Assembly (NCBI GenBank): GCA_016490735.1
Contig: JAEMWC010000009.1
Coordinates: 883,501-947,500, forward strand
Direction of reading: 5' to 3'
Length of the DNA stretch: 64,000 bases
DNA from: Pachyseris speciosa
Lineage: Eukaryota; Cnidaria; Anthozoa; Scleractinia; Pachyseridae
Below, one piece after another: positions 22,001 through 36,400 of the stretch (within the stretch, counting starts at the first letter, position 1; each line of letters begins with the position of its first letter). The position numbers were made by a program, and so were the translations under genes. The notes under the pieces were generated by a model, which saw only the letters and a list, made by a program, of their open reading frames with translations, was not told the DNA's origin and made no database searches.

Positions 22001-25000
22001 GCTAAACGAAAAATAATTCATTTCTAGTGTCTTTTGAAGACATGACCTTAACTGACAGTACTGCTTTATTATATATCCAGAGTATTCTTATGAACTTGTG
22101 TATAATGGGCAATTAATTAAACAGTTTGTTTTACTGGCTGAGTTTATGTGTTCTTACATTTCAGGTCAAAGTGTGTATGGGTAAGTTGGAATTCATGTCT
22201 TCAATTGTAATTTTAAAATGTTGGTTAAAAAACCTGAAAAACCAATCTTGGTCTCTCTTCCTTTTTTTCATTTCGTTTTGTTATCTCAATTTCAATCATT
22301 ATTGTAGTTAGAAAATTGACAGTGGCAGTGGTTTCAATGATTTTGTCTATAGAAGCCCAATTTGTGCCCCAACCGGCCCTTGAAGTTGCACCCTTGTTCA
22401 GTTCTTTTTCCTTTAATGCTTTTACATCCATAAGTATTTCTTTCCGCATAGATTGTTACTGCCCTACTAATGTCCAAGATTCTGCTTTGATAAGAGAGTC
22501 TGCTAACAAGTGTAACGTGCCTTCTTTTAGAATCAACCTATAAAATTAATATTGTACAAGTGAGCGACCTAAATGAAAATTATTCAAAGAAGATTTTAGC
22601 AAACTGATTCCCTGATGATCTCGTTATTCTTTTCTCTTTTAGCGTAAAAGAAAAACCTGAAGAGGTGAGGGAATCTCAATTTGTAAGTTAACAAGATTTC
22701 CCCATTCCAATTTAGCTGAAATACTTTCAACATAGTATGCTTAAAAATACCACGGCAATATGAAGACAAACAGGGATTTGTCGCCCACATTACTGAACAA
22801 GCAGTCATTCTCCACTGCTAACTGATCGTAAGATCGTAAAGTAAGTCTACTGCATTTTGCACGTGCAGTTTCCTTCGATCAAGCAATTAAATAGACTGGT
22901 AGAAATCCCTCTATAAATAGTCGAGCGATCCAAACGTGAAGCGAACGAGTCAAGGGGCCCAGGGGAGAGGCCTTCATCTAAGTCTCTTCTGGTTTTCTTT
23001 TCTTCTCGCTCCAGCTGTCTGTCCGCGTTCTTTGCGCTCGCCATTATGCAAAGAGGGACTGCAACCACTCTTGCAATCAAACTTATAGATACAGAAATGG
23101 CTGCTGTGGTAGCTGTGTCATGATAACATTACGGATACATTCCACTGTTTCTCTTTTTTAAGTCACGGTTTCTTTGTCCATGAATTACGTGGCAGTAACT
23201 AAAGGTAACGTACACGTAGAAGCTTACTGTCACGTGTGATGCTCTGGCATTTTGAGGTTGTTTCGTTAAGCGTTATTTAGATACAAGTACAACAGTTGAT
23301 CCCTTCCGTTCTTAGTTTAAAACACACCTATATTTTGTTTCTCGATATTGTTTAGAACTGAACAATCAAGGGAAGCGCTATAATAAATGTTAAAACTAGT
23401 GATGACTTAAGTGGCAGTCCTGCTAAAAGCAGTTCTCTCGACTTCGCGAGCCAAAAAGGTTCCATCATTTTTTGTCCATGAAAAGTGTGTTTATACAATA
23501 GCCCATTTTACAGTTGTGTGATAAGTGACCTGGCCTTTGAGTAGAAGCGAGACTGGCTGTGACCTTATTTTGATACAGACCTCACTGCTTTTCTCATGCT
23601 AGTCATGTTTTTTTTAAGTTAACTAGTCCACGTTTGCATAAGTAAGACAGAGTTTCTTATCAAAACAAGGTCACCTCCAGCCTCGCTTCCACTCAAAGGC
23701 CAGATAACTAGCACACAACTGTAAAATATGCTATCATCGCTCATGTCAAAGCTCATTTGCATAATTCTAGAATTTGATTAAAATATCATTATATATTCAG
23801 ATACGCCTGTTGATCTTCTAATAAGATGTCTTAACGTCTCTTAATAATTGTATGCAATATAAATCCTGTGTTGTGGTAAAACAAGGCATAAACTTGATCA
23901 GCCGTTATGGTTTGCAAGACTCCACAAAGTAAACATTGGCGGTTGGAAGCAATCTTTTCAATAAATTGCGTTAATTTGCGTTCAAAACCACGGTGTCAAG
24001 GGGATCAAAATCAAAATTTTATAATTTGGTAATTGTAGACCTATGAATTATGTGCATCTTGAGGGAACACAAAAACCAAAAAAATACATTATGTTAATAC
24101 GTTTGAAACAAGCAAATATACACTCACGAGCTGCCCACTGAGAAAATACTTCCAACAAACACAAGCAACAGGATTCCATGCCACAAAGTTCTGGGAATTT
24201 CTTTTCATCGTTGATGCTTTTCTTGTCGCACGTTCTGCAACGTCTCTAAGTACAACCGCAAAGTCGCGGACCGTTAAAACTTCTCCTGCTGTCCTGCGTT
24301 ACGTTGAACGTGACTATGCTAATTAATTTGTTTGTTGTGTGATGCGATGATTAAGAACAAATAAGAATATTTTTCTGTTTTTATCTGTCTTTGGGGTTTT
24401 CTGCAGTTACTCCCTGTCTTGTTGATATTTATATATATATAAATACGTATACAATCGGGCTATAGGAATAAGGGAATTCCTTGAACATTGGTTTAGTTCG
24501 TCAGATTGTCTCCTACAATTCCATCGAAAACGAACGTGACGTGAGGGTAGCCGCGTGAGACGGACGTGACCGGCAACACTGACTACGACAAATGAATGGG
24601 TTTATTACTCGTCCGTTCTACAGGAGGGCCGAGTTTAAATCTGAGCTTGGTTTTTCTTCGTCGTTTTATTCTTCGTCGTGTTTCATCCACAAAGCTCATT
24701 CCGGAGTTTCTGAGCAAGCGCAAACTAAAAATAGCAATATATCGTGGATGGCCCTGGAGACAATGATTCTCAAAAACAATGCCGTCATCTGCGCTGCCGC
24801 CATGTTGGATGAGAGACATACGTACATTTCACGTACACTAAAATGCCGATTCACCTTGTGTTTTCGAGGTCTGAATAAGTCATATATTAAGAGAAGTGAC
24901 TATACGATCGTTTGCAAGTTCAACAGCGAGACGAAAGGCTTTAAAGTGGTGCTACGATCAGAAAATCACTTGTCTTTTTTCTTCAAATTTCGAAAGTGTG

Positions 25001-28000
25001 TTTGCTTAACACCCTACTCGCGAAATTTCAAGCTTTAATTTCAAGCAAAAGACTGTTTACTTCAAGTGCAACTTTTTAATTTAACGGTCCGCCATTACTC
25101 ACGTTCGTTTCTGACCGATTAGGCCTCGGAGAGCTGGATCCAAGATGAAATGACGTCATATGCGCACTGGTTTAAAATTGCAGTGTGTGAATGCAGGTTA
25201 TTAAGTATGCAAAACACGAGTTTGAGAGTCTGAAAGCTCAAAATTCCCGTACTGCATACTAAATCAGCCGGGTTTACATACACTGCATTCTTACTCTTGT
25301 GAGCTTTTTACGTCATTTCGTCCTCGATCCAGTTCTCTCAAGATTTTGAAGTTAGTAATGGCGGACCGTTAAATTGAAAAGTTGCACTCAAAGTAAACAG
25401 TCTTCTGCTTGAAATTAAGGCTTGAAATTTCGCGAGTCGGGTGTTAAGCAAACATACTTTCGAAATTTGAAGAAAAAAGACAAGTGATTTTCTGATCGTA
25501 GTACCACTTTAATATGGAAAAACTAAGTAAACTTCCTGATGTTTCAATCGTGCCCCTGGCTACCTACTAGACGGTGTAATTTTGAGTGGTACATTTTGCT
25601 GAATAACTAAAGTACGGAATATCACACACCCCTGAGACTTTGACAGGTAGTTTATTTACTATTTTTGTAGAATATTAGTTTTGAATGATAAGCGATTTTA
25701 TTTTTTACTTGCGTGACGTGAAATCCAACTCTATGTGGAACTGGCTGCAAAACCTTACTCTCTCTTTTACAATGTCTCTGTTTCAAATGACCTATTTGCA
25801 AACAGTTTCACCCTGCTGAATATTTTTCTACTCACATTTCACCGAGATTCCAGTGACGTTTTTGCTAAAAATATAATCCGTTCAGTAATGGTCTTTAATG
25901 CAAGCTAGCGGACATAAATGAGGAAACAAAAGCAGTCAAAAGCCACTAATTTTTCATTGTTTTTATGGGACATCGTTTTCTAGGTAGTCGGTTTTCTATT
26001 CCGTCGATTTTTGGGTCGTCGTTTCCCAGGCATCCATATCACAACAAATATTGACTGTACTTGAAGAACACGTTGTATTAGAGAAAGCAGTGCTACTATC
26101 TGTACACGATGAACATGATGCCATATTGTGAAAATAAAATATGGAAAGGAGTTCAGATCTTGTTATTCTAACTTTGCCATAATATTACAACCGTGTAGGT
26201 GAATCAGTGTAGTTCTGATTGCTACGCGAGGTCGAGTGAAGGCCAATATGGCCTCTTGTTAAAACGGAATTTTGTACTAGATACGCTTTGAAGATAAACG
26301 GTTTAAAATCCGTATTCAGATTCTTAATAGCAATTGGAAACAAAACTTGAGAACTGGTTGGAATGGGGTATTGTTTGACAGCAAAGAATGATAATCGAAG
26401 AGGGTGTAGAAAATAGAACACGAATTAATGACATCGTAAGCTGAAATTGGAAACAAGTTCGAATTTAGCAAACGAAAATAAAGGAGATATGGGGGAGGTG
26501 GTGAATGAAGTTGACGCATATAACAGAAATTGAAAAACAATGATTGTGAATGACAATTCGGCGCACGAGAATTGTAAACGAAAGTTGGAAGCAGACATTT
26601 TGAACGGAACTGAAGAAAATTTTTTAAATGAATCTGAAACAAGTCAAGGCAACGAATCAGGATCGGAAGTTATAAACCTTGATGGAGCACTGGAATTGGA
26701 CATGGTAATGATCCGTTTCGGTTTCCAGTATTTCCGTCTCGTGTTTGTTCAGTACCGGAGAGGAGAGTTATTTACAAGTGGTTTGGAAACGTCGTTACCA
26801 AAATAGTCAGCTTGTTTCATGCAAAGTAAAGAGAAACGTAGGTGTGGGGATTTCAGAGGAGTAAAAACCATTTCAGAGGAGTAAAAACCTTGACATCTCC
26901 TTGAATGTCAAGACGACGTGTCTAGTCCTCTCAAACGCTTTCACCCCTCCAACGAATTTCTCGAATACGAACTGATATTGTTTCGTACAGGTCACTTTGG
27001 CCTCAGCGAAGAAAGGATTAAAAAAAATGTTCGTCTGCCCAAAGCATCGGAATGGTCTGGGTTAATACCGGAACTGAGCAAATAGTGCTTGGCAGCATCC
27101 AGAGCGTAGGGGGAAACGCGAGGCGGTGAAAGGAGACCGTGTATTCAATGCTGAGCTGGTTAGAGATGTTTTACAAAATTTTTCGGCATGACAGTTCCAG
27201 TAGGATCATGTGAGTATTATTTTTAATTTATCTCACTACCAACGTTACAAAGTACAATAGCTGAAAGGTCTGAAACGGCTAATACAACCAGAAACTCTTC
27301 CACATTGCAGTTATGTACGTGAGGCAAATCCAGTGTTGAGACAAAACGTTCTTCTCGGAGACTTGGGAAGATAATGTAATGATAAAGACACAAAGTTATA
27401 ATTCCGGCATAATTTGTTCGTTTTTGCTCATACTGTAATATCTACAGCACCAACATTTAGCAAGCAAGATAAATAAGGGGTGTATGTTAGAAGCTAATAT
27501 ATATATTTAGCCAAGCCTAAAAGCGGAGGCTCTAAAAGCATTCTTTTTCTACTGGCATTTACATATAGTGTGCTTGTCATATCACCCATCTGACCTCACT
27601 CAAGCTACAGACCTAAGGCTGTAAAAAATAGTATGGAAAGGTGATCTGAGCCAGTATCACAGTGGATTTGGACCCCCCGCAGATTTGCACCCTCCAGTCC
27701 AGATCTGCTTGTGGATCAAATTTGGACCCCCTAGTCCAGAACTGCTAGCAGATATGAACCCCTTTTACGGATTTGGACCCCCAACCCTCCTAAAAACAAG
27801 CGTTCTATTCAGTAAGGTAATAAAAATTCCTTTGCAAATTGAGTTTGGAGATGTTAAAAAGCAAAACAAAATATATTGAGGTAGGTTTTTTAAAAAAAAT
27901 AATCTTTAATACCTTGTGTAAAAAAGAACCTGCAACGCTAGTTTGCATCTATAAATTTTTAAAACAAAACATTTCTTAACATCTTAGAGCAATACCTAAG

Positions 28001-29254
28001 GACAGGTCTGTTTCCCCGTTCAACTGTAGGCTACTTAGTTATGGCTTAGAGCCACTAGAAATTGGTGGAGAAGCCTGTTGAATGCTATTTTGAATCAGTA
28101 TCCGACATCAGACATATAGTGATTCAGATCATCACTTTATAATGAATGCAATTTCAGTTATCCAAAGCCTCCCATGAGACAGTTGGAAATCAGAAATTGT
28201 GTATCCTCTGGATATATGTATGCATGAAAAAAGTTATGAAAGAAAGATACACGGAAATCAATAAAAATATTTAGATGATATGCATTAAGGCCAAGATATT
28301 TCTCTAGATCAGTTACTTCTTGACCTTACTATCGCAAAAAACTGCTTGCTGACATTAAGCTCATCAATCAATGCACCTACAGTGTTTTCAAAAAGAAATC
28401 CAGCTGCTTTTCTGGCCAGCCAAGTGCAAGACTAAGCAACTTGATAATAAAATATTGGGCATTTGGTTGATATCACTATCAAGGTAATTAACAATGTAGT
28501 ATGAGGATTTAAGGTAATGATTCACCAAAGCAAAAGTGCTGGAAATCCGTGTTAGCAATCTTAACGTGATTTTCTATTTTGCAACAAAGGTAAGGAGTAG
28601 TCTCACATTTCTCCATGTACATTTGAAATTGCACAACACACTTCATCAAACATCAAAAATCCCATTACACATTAGTGTCAAATGTCATCCAAACATACCA
28701 CAAGATTGGTGTGACCAGCTATGAATAAAATTAATTGAAAGACTGCATGCAAGAGAAGGAAGTCCAAAGGAAGTGTACATTAATGAGAAAGAGCTTACTT
28801 TAAGTTTAGTAATACTTTGTCATGCGAATACATCTAAGTTGATACACAAAAAAAGTGCATGACTGGAGAATAATTGGGAGAAAGTAAATTCCCATACAAA
28901 GAATATTATCTAATACAGTAATAACCCACGTATGAGAACCTAGGTTTTAAGAACCTGTTAGGCTAAAATTTTCATTTTAAGCCCCCTCCACATAAGAACC
29001 TATTAATGCTAAAATTTTAAGTTAGGTTCTTATCAGTGGGGTTGCTGTAAAAGTGTAAAGGTAGAAACTGCTGAATGAGTTTCTTTGTTATGTTTTGTTA
29101 AGGACATATACTGTACCTGCAGTGAAATGCCTATAGGCATTTCTCTATGGTACAAATAAATGATTTATACTGTATTAGCGGAGCTCCGGCGGAGCACCAT
29201 ACTTATAGCGGAGCTCCGACGGCCCGAAGGGCCGTCAAGCGGAGCCCCATACCT

Positions 29255-29286
<32 letters not shown>

Positions 29287-29322
29287 AAAATGGCTAGCGG
29301 TATTGCTCGTGGGCGCGTACGC

Positions 29323-29362
<40 letters not shown>

Positions 29363-29366
29363 AGTC

Positions 29367-29397
<31 letters not shown>

Positions 29398-32300
29398 CAT
29401 AATAATCCAACATGGCCGCCATACTCCACCTGGCCCAGCTGACCAGCTACTTTACAGCGTACATCTTTGATACTGGACATCCATCTTATAGCCAATTGAC
29501 ACCTGTCAAAACAAGGTATCCGCTGACCAGTGTCACGTGACCATATCGCGGGCTCAAGTTAAGACCTCATCGAGGTCAGCTGTTTTTTTGAAGTTGACCG
29601 CTGACCAGGTACTTGCTTTCGATTGGATCGCAGGCTCAAGCCAAGTGTGGGACACCCAAACCAAATCGAGGCCGTTAAAATTTTTCGCGCGCTTTCTGCG
29701 GCTGGTAATTTCACATTCAGTTGGTTTCTTTATTTTGAGCAAAACAACTTCATCTTCGATCGAAGTTTGTCTTTCGCGTAAAAAGCATAAAGATCAAGAA
29801 CTTGTCAAAAGATACTCCGGAAGGTGAATTTTCAAGTGATGACAGGAAGGACGGAAGATTTTTCTCAGGAAAAGCTTCAAAGATTGTGCGGTTGAAAACA
29901 GTATAATTCAACGCTTCAAGGGCTTTCACTTCACCGCGGCATCTTGCATCTCACCAAGAAAAGTCACTTAACAGTTCACCGGTATTAATGGGAGGAATGA
30001 GTAGCTCAAACTCTGTGGAAGAAGCTCTTTCTTTGGACAAACCGTTTGCTATTTTTGCGGATGCTTGTTTTTACTTTACTGAAGCTTACGCATTTTCAAG
30101 TGGTAGAAACCTCTACAACACAGGACAGTGAGGTAAAATAAATAAATAGAAGCTTAACATTTGGTTTAATCGTTGTTACTTTTGTTCAGGAATGAAACTT
30201 GTATTTTTCTCTCGAATGGATATAAATAACAATCATCTGTACTCGTTTTGGACGCAAAGAAGTAGTTGAATTGTTTGTTTGTTTTGTTACGTTGTTTTCT
30301 TTGCAAGCGAACGAGTGTTTTTACTCGGCTTGGCTGACTGTTTTTCGACCTTGGTTCCTCACAGTAGCGTTAAGAAACGTTTGCCCTTATCTTATCAACA
30401 CGTAATCGCAATGAGTCCTCGTAAAATTAAGCATTAAAGGGGGAGACTCGAGCTCGAGTAAAAATAAAAAATCCGATCAAATGCATGTGCATGTGCACTT
30501 CTCAAAATCTGACATTAAGTTGTCAAAATGCTGCCAAAACAGTCAAAACCCAGCGCGCTTCACTTCGTCAAGTCTTTAAGAGATCTTCGTCGAAAGCAGC
30601 CTGTAAACAACAATTAAGTTTCGCCGTCTTTAAACATGTCGTTTGTTTGAACCGGTAAGAATCAGCGTTTGGATGTTAAAAACAGCGAAATGGGTTGACT
30701 GGCTGGCTGGTTTTGATAAATTTTAAAGTGGACGGGTCTGCGAGAGAAATGCTCGTTTGGTTTGGCAAGCGCTTTCTTCGTTATCTGGATGATGTTTTGC
30801 CACTGAGAATCATTAATTGAAGAAGGTTCTTCGGAAGACATGGGAAGTAACAGTAAAACCATCAAAGCACTTAAGTGTTTTGTGTAAGCCAAGGAAAGAT
30901 TTTGTGGGAAATGGCTCTATTATTCAGCTCTGTCGCATTCCGAGTGATTGCTGTCTCAGTGATTCCTGTTGACTGCTCTAAACGATCAGGTACGGACCTC
31001 TTTTTTTGTCTTTTCTACGGACATTTATGTCAAATCTGCTAAGGAAATTTTCTAGCTTAATACAAGATTTCTGCACCTTCTCCAAGAATCTTCGAAGAAA
31101 TATTATTCATATTGTGCTTTGTTTTCTTGTAATAAGTCTTATGTTTGTTGTTATATTGTTTCTGAACCGCGGTCAATTCATGTTGACTGCTGTAAACGAA
31201 GAGTTTGTACCCTTTTTTTTTTTTTCTAGGGGCATTTATGTCAAAATAAATACCGATTTTCCTAGCTTTATCATTACAAGCTATTTTAATTACTAGCTAG
31301 TCTTGTTTAATTTCTCCACCTTCTCCTTCTTCGAGCAAACACTCGCCGGCATCGTACTTTGTTCGCTTGCAGTGTTTTTGTTTTGTTTTGTTTTGTTTTT
31401 TGATCCGCTTTGAATCCCTTTACGCTTTCATCTCAAAGTAGTTAGACTCAAGAATGTCCGTCGTTTTTTTTTTTCTTTTTGCAAACGTTTACTATCGAAA
31501 ACTCTTCGTTTTCCCTGCTGCTGCTCAATTGTTTTGGACACAAATTAAACTGGCCCAAATAAACTCTTGCGAAGTTGCTCGGTGAGAGTGTGCAGCTCCG
31601 ATTCTAGGCTTGGCATGGCTAAATATATATATGGCCTTCAGCTTTTCTTTTTTTAATCGCTACATAACAGACTGGAATGGTGTTCCATCGAACATCATGC
31701 ATGCACCTTCTTTAAGCAGTTTTAAGTCCTATCTATTACATTATTGGTGTCAATTTTAAATCAGATGTAGCTTGTGAGTGACAAGTATGTAATTTAATTA
31801 GGTTGGCTTTGGATTACTTCATGATTTTTAGTCTCAATCTCAAATCAGGGGTGACTTGTAAGAGACAAGTATTTGATTTAATTTGATTAGGTTAGCTTTG
31901 GGCCACGTTTAAATTTCACCTCTTAGTTTTTAGAATGTGTAATATTAGATAATATTCTTTGTATGGGAATTTAGTTTCTCCCAATTATTCTCCAGTCATG
32001 CACTTTTTTGTTTTGTATCAACTTAGTTGTATTCACATGACAAAGTATTACTAAACTTAAAACTTAAAATTAAACTTAAAGTAAGCTCTTTCTCATCAAT
32101 GTACACATCCTTTGGACTTCCTCCTCCTGCATACAGTCTTTCAATTAATTTTATTAGTAGCTGGTCACACCAATCTTGTGGGATGTTTGGATGACATTTG
32201 GCATTAATGTTTAATGGAATCTCTGATGTTTGATGAAGTATGTTAAGATCAAGTTAAGATGGCTAACGGATTTCCAGCACTTTTGCTTTGATGAATCACC

Positions 32301-33310
32301 TTGATAGTGGTATCAACCAAATGCCCAATATATTATTATCAAGTTGTTTGGTCTTGCACTTAACTGGCCAGAAGCTAAGAGCAGCTGCATTTCTTTTTGA
32401 AAACACTGTAGGTGCATTGAGTGATGAGCTTAATGTTAGCAAGCAGTTTTTTTTTGTGATAGTAACGTCAAGAAGTAATTGATCAAAATAAATATCTTGG
32501 TCTTAATTCATGGCATCTAAATATTTTTATTGATTTCCATGTATCTTTCTTTCATAATTTTTGTGAGGCATACATATATCCAGAGGATACACAATTTCCG
32601 ATTTCTGACTGTCTCATGGGAGGCTGTGGATAATTGAAATTGCATTCATTATGAAGTGATGATCTGAATCACTATATATCTGATGTGATACTGATTCCAA
32701 GGAGCAATCACCAGGCTTCTCCACCAATTTCTAGTGGCTCTAAACCATACCTAAGTAGCTAAGTATGTAACTAAGTTGCCTACAGTTGAACGGGGAAACA
32801 GACCTGTCCTTAGGTATTGCTCTAAGATGTTAAGAAATGTTTTGTTTTAAAAATTTATAGTTGAAAACTAGCTTTGCAGGTTCTTTTTTACACAAGGTAT
32901 TAAAGATTATTTAAAAAAAAACCTACCTCAATATTTTTATTTTGCTTTTTTAACATCTCCAAACTCAGTTTGGAAAGGAATTTTTATTACCTTACTCAAT
33001 AGAACGCTTGTTTTTAGGAGGGGTGGGGGTCCAAATTCGTAAAAGGGGATTCATATCTGCTAGCAGTTCTGGACTAGGGGGTCCAAATCTGATCCACAAG
33101 CAGATCTGGACTGGAGGGTGCAAATCCACGTGGGGTCCAAATCCACTGTGCCACTGGCTCAGATCACCTTTCCATACTATTTTCTACAGCATTGGGTCTG
33201 TAGCTTGAGTGAGGTCAGATGGGTGATATGACAAGCAGACTATATGTAAATGCCAGTAGAAAAAGAATGCTTTTGGAGCTCCGCTTTTAGGCTTGGCTAA
33301 ATATATATAT

Positions 33311-33341
<31 letters not shown>

Positions 33342-33393
33342 AAATGGCTAGCGGTATTGCTCGTGGGCGCGTACGCACGACGACGACGAAGTC

Positions 33394-33424
<31 letters not shown>

Positions 33425-36400
33425 CATAATAATCCAACATGGCGGCCATATTCCAGCTGATCACCTAGTTTACAGCTTAGATCTTTGATATAGGGCATCC
33501 GTGTCATGGCTAATTGACACCTGTCAAAACAAGGTTTCCGCTGACCAGTATCACGTGACCATATCGCGGGCTCAAGTTAGAGCTCATCGAGGTCCGCTGT
33601 TTTTTTGAAGTTGACCGCTGGCCAGGTAATGGTTTTCAATTGGATCGCAGGCTCAAGTCAAGTTAATTTAACCAAAACGAGACACCCAAGCCACAACGAG
33701 GCTTAATATTTCGCGCGCTTTCTGCGGCTCGAGATTTCACATTCAGTTGGTGTCTTCATTTTGAGCAAATCAACATCATCTTCGAAGTTCAGTTTCTGTC
33801 TCTTAATTCGCATAACTGAAGGGCATAAAAATCAAGAACAACTTAAAAGATACTCCGGAAGGTGAATTTTCAACTGGAAAATGGAAGAGCAAAAGGTTGT
33901 TCGCAGGAAATTCTTCAATTTTTGGATCCACTTCTATGGGGCCCGGATTGTGTGGTTGAAAAACAAAATGATTTAACGCTTCAGGGCTTGTTCACTTTAC
34001 CGCGACATCTTGCAGCTCACCAAGAAAGTTCTTAACAACTCACCGGCATTAATGGCAGGAACGAGTAGCTCACACTTGGTGGAAGAAGTTCTTTCTTTGA
34101 ACAAACCGTTGGCTATTTTTGTAGATGCGTGTTTTTACTATAGTGGATCGATGCGTATTTTCAAGTGGTAGAAAGCTCGACAACACAGGTAACTTAAATA
34201 AATTGAAGCTTAGCATTTGGTTTAATCGTTGTTAATTTTGTTCAGGAAGGAAACTTGTATTTCTGTCTCGACTGGATATAAATAACAGTCCACTCGTTTT
34301 GGACACAAAGAGTAGCTAGTCGAATTGTTTGTTTGTTGTTTTACAAGCGAACGAGTGTTTTCCTCCGCTTGGCTGACTGCACATGTTTTTCGGCGTCTGT
34401 GTTTCTGCAGTGTTAAGAACTGAAAGAAACGTTTGCCCTTATGTTATTAACACGTAATCGCAATGAATCCTCGTAAAATTAAGGATTAGTATCACTTATG
34501 TTTTGCGGGTTGAGGGCATTTTCAGCAACTTTCTGAAAACTGGCACAAGTGATATTTACTCGGCCCCATGCGATTACCTATCCAAACTATCAGGATTGTT
34601 TTAGTTTTTCTCTTTTCTACGACATTTAAGCTATGTCTAAACTTAACGTACTATGAAATATGTTTGTTAAGTCCCGGCTAAAAGATCAAACATTTTCTTC
34701 CATTATCGTGTTTGTCAAGCATAACGTTTGGTGGCTAAACGCAAAACAATGTTTGACCAAACACGGGACCAAGTGAGTCCAAAAAAAATGATTTTTGCAT
34801 ATTATTGCTGAAATTTTCGACGTTACGTGGCTCATTTGGTTGCTTTTTACCGTTTGTGCACGATTTGTTTGTTGAGGTGGCTAAACGATCAAACATTTGT
34901 TCGTAGTGCGAAATTTTGGATGAACACGTTTGATTTCGATCAAACATGGAAAGCCATTTAATGCACTATTGTGAGAAGTGGCTAAACCGTCAAACATGCT
35001 CGTCCAACGATGTTGGATGAAAATATTTGATCATTCTGTGATTGCTAAATTTGTTTTTGAACAAACACCTGAAACACACGCGTCGAATGTATTGTTTTCT
35101 TGTATTGTTTTGATGTTCTTGAACCGCGGTCAATTCCCGTTGACTGCTCTAAACATAAAATATTGGCGCAAGGAAAGCCGTGCGGTGTTCTTCAATACCA
35201 GTAAAAAAATAATAATAGTGGAGCTCCGCTTTTAGGCTTGGCTAAATCTATATATTATGAGATGATATTTATCATATATATAGTATATTCAGATAAAATT
35301 CATATGAAAATTTAAGAACCTATTTTAAGAACCTTGGTAGCCTAAATTTGCTTTCAGTACCATTTATATAAGAATCTATTTAGGCTAAATTAGAAAATTC
35401 TGGTTCTTATATGTGGGCTATTACTGTATTACACATTCTAAAAACTTAGAGGTGAAATTTAAACGTGGCCCAAAGCTAACCTAATCAAATTATATCGAAT
35501 ACTTGTCTCTTACAAGTCACCCCTGCTTTGAGATTGACACTAAAAATAGAGAAGTAAAATTGAAATACAATCCAAAGCTAACCTAATCAAATTACATACT
35601 TGTCACTCACAAGCTACATCTGATTTAAAATTGACACAAATAATGTAATAGATAGGACTTAAAACTGCTTAAAGAAGGTGCATGGATGATGTTCGATGGA
35701 ACACCATTCCAGTGTGGTATGTAGCGATTATAAAAAGAAAAGCTGAAGGCCATATATATATTTAGCCAGGCCAAGCCTAGAACCGGAGTTGCACACTCTC
35801 ACCGAGCAACTTCGCATGGCCTTATTTGGGCCAGTTTAATTTGTGTCCAAAACAATTGAGCAGCAGCAGGGAAAACGAAGAGTTTTCGATAGCAAACGTT
35901 TGCAAAAAAAATACAGACATTCGTGAGTCCTAACTACTTTCAGATGAAAGCGTAACGGAATTCAAAGCGGATTAAAAAAACACTACAAGCGAACAAAGTA
36001 CGATGCGAGTGTTTTGCTGGAAGAAGGAGAAGGTGGAGAAATTAAACAAGACTAGCTTGTAATAATAATAGCTTGTACTGATTAGTCTAGAAAAATCGGT
36101 ATTTATTTTGACATAAATCAGATAAATGCCCGTAGAAAAGACAATAAAGGGTAAAAACTGATCGTTAAGAGCAGTCAACAGGAATTGACCGCGGTTCAGA
36201 AACAACAGAACAACAAACACAAGTATTACAAGAAAACAAAGCACAATACGAATAATATTTCTTCGAAGATTCTTGGAGAGGGTGGAGAAATTAGACAAGT
36301 AACAAAAATTGCTTAGCAATTTTGACATAAATGTCCGTAGAAAAGAAAAAAAAGAGGTCCACACCTGATCGTTTAGAGCAGTCAACAGGAATCGCTGAGG

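Noticed and set aside
22225..22449. 74-residue minus frame in a receptor intron
   Set aside because: Resembles a piece of some retroelement (basic/helical) but no motif strong enough to name.
30662..30892. 76-residue minus frame identical in copies 1 and 4
   Set aside because: Identity follows from the recent duplication; the frame is not kept in the inverted copy or in copy 2, and no domain is visible.
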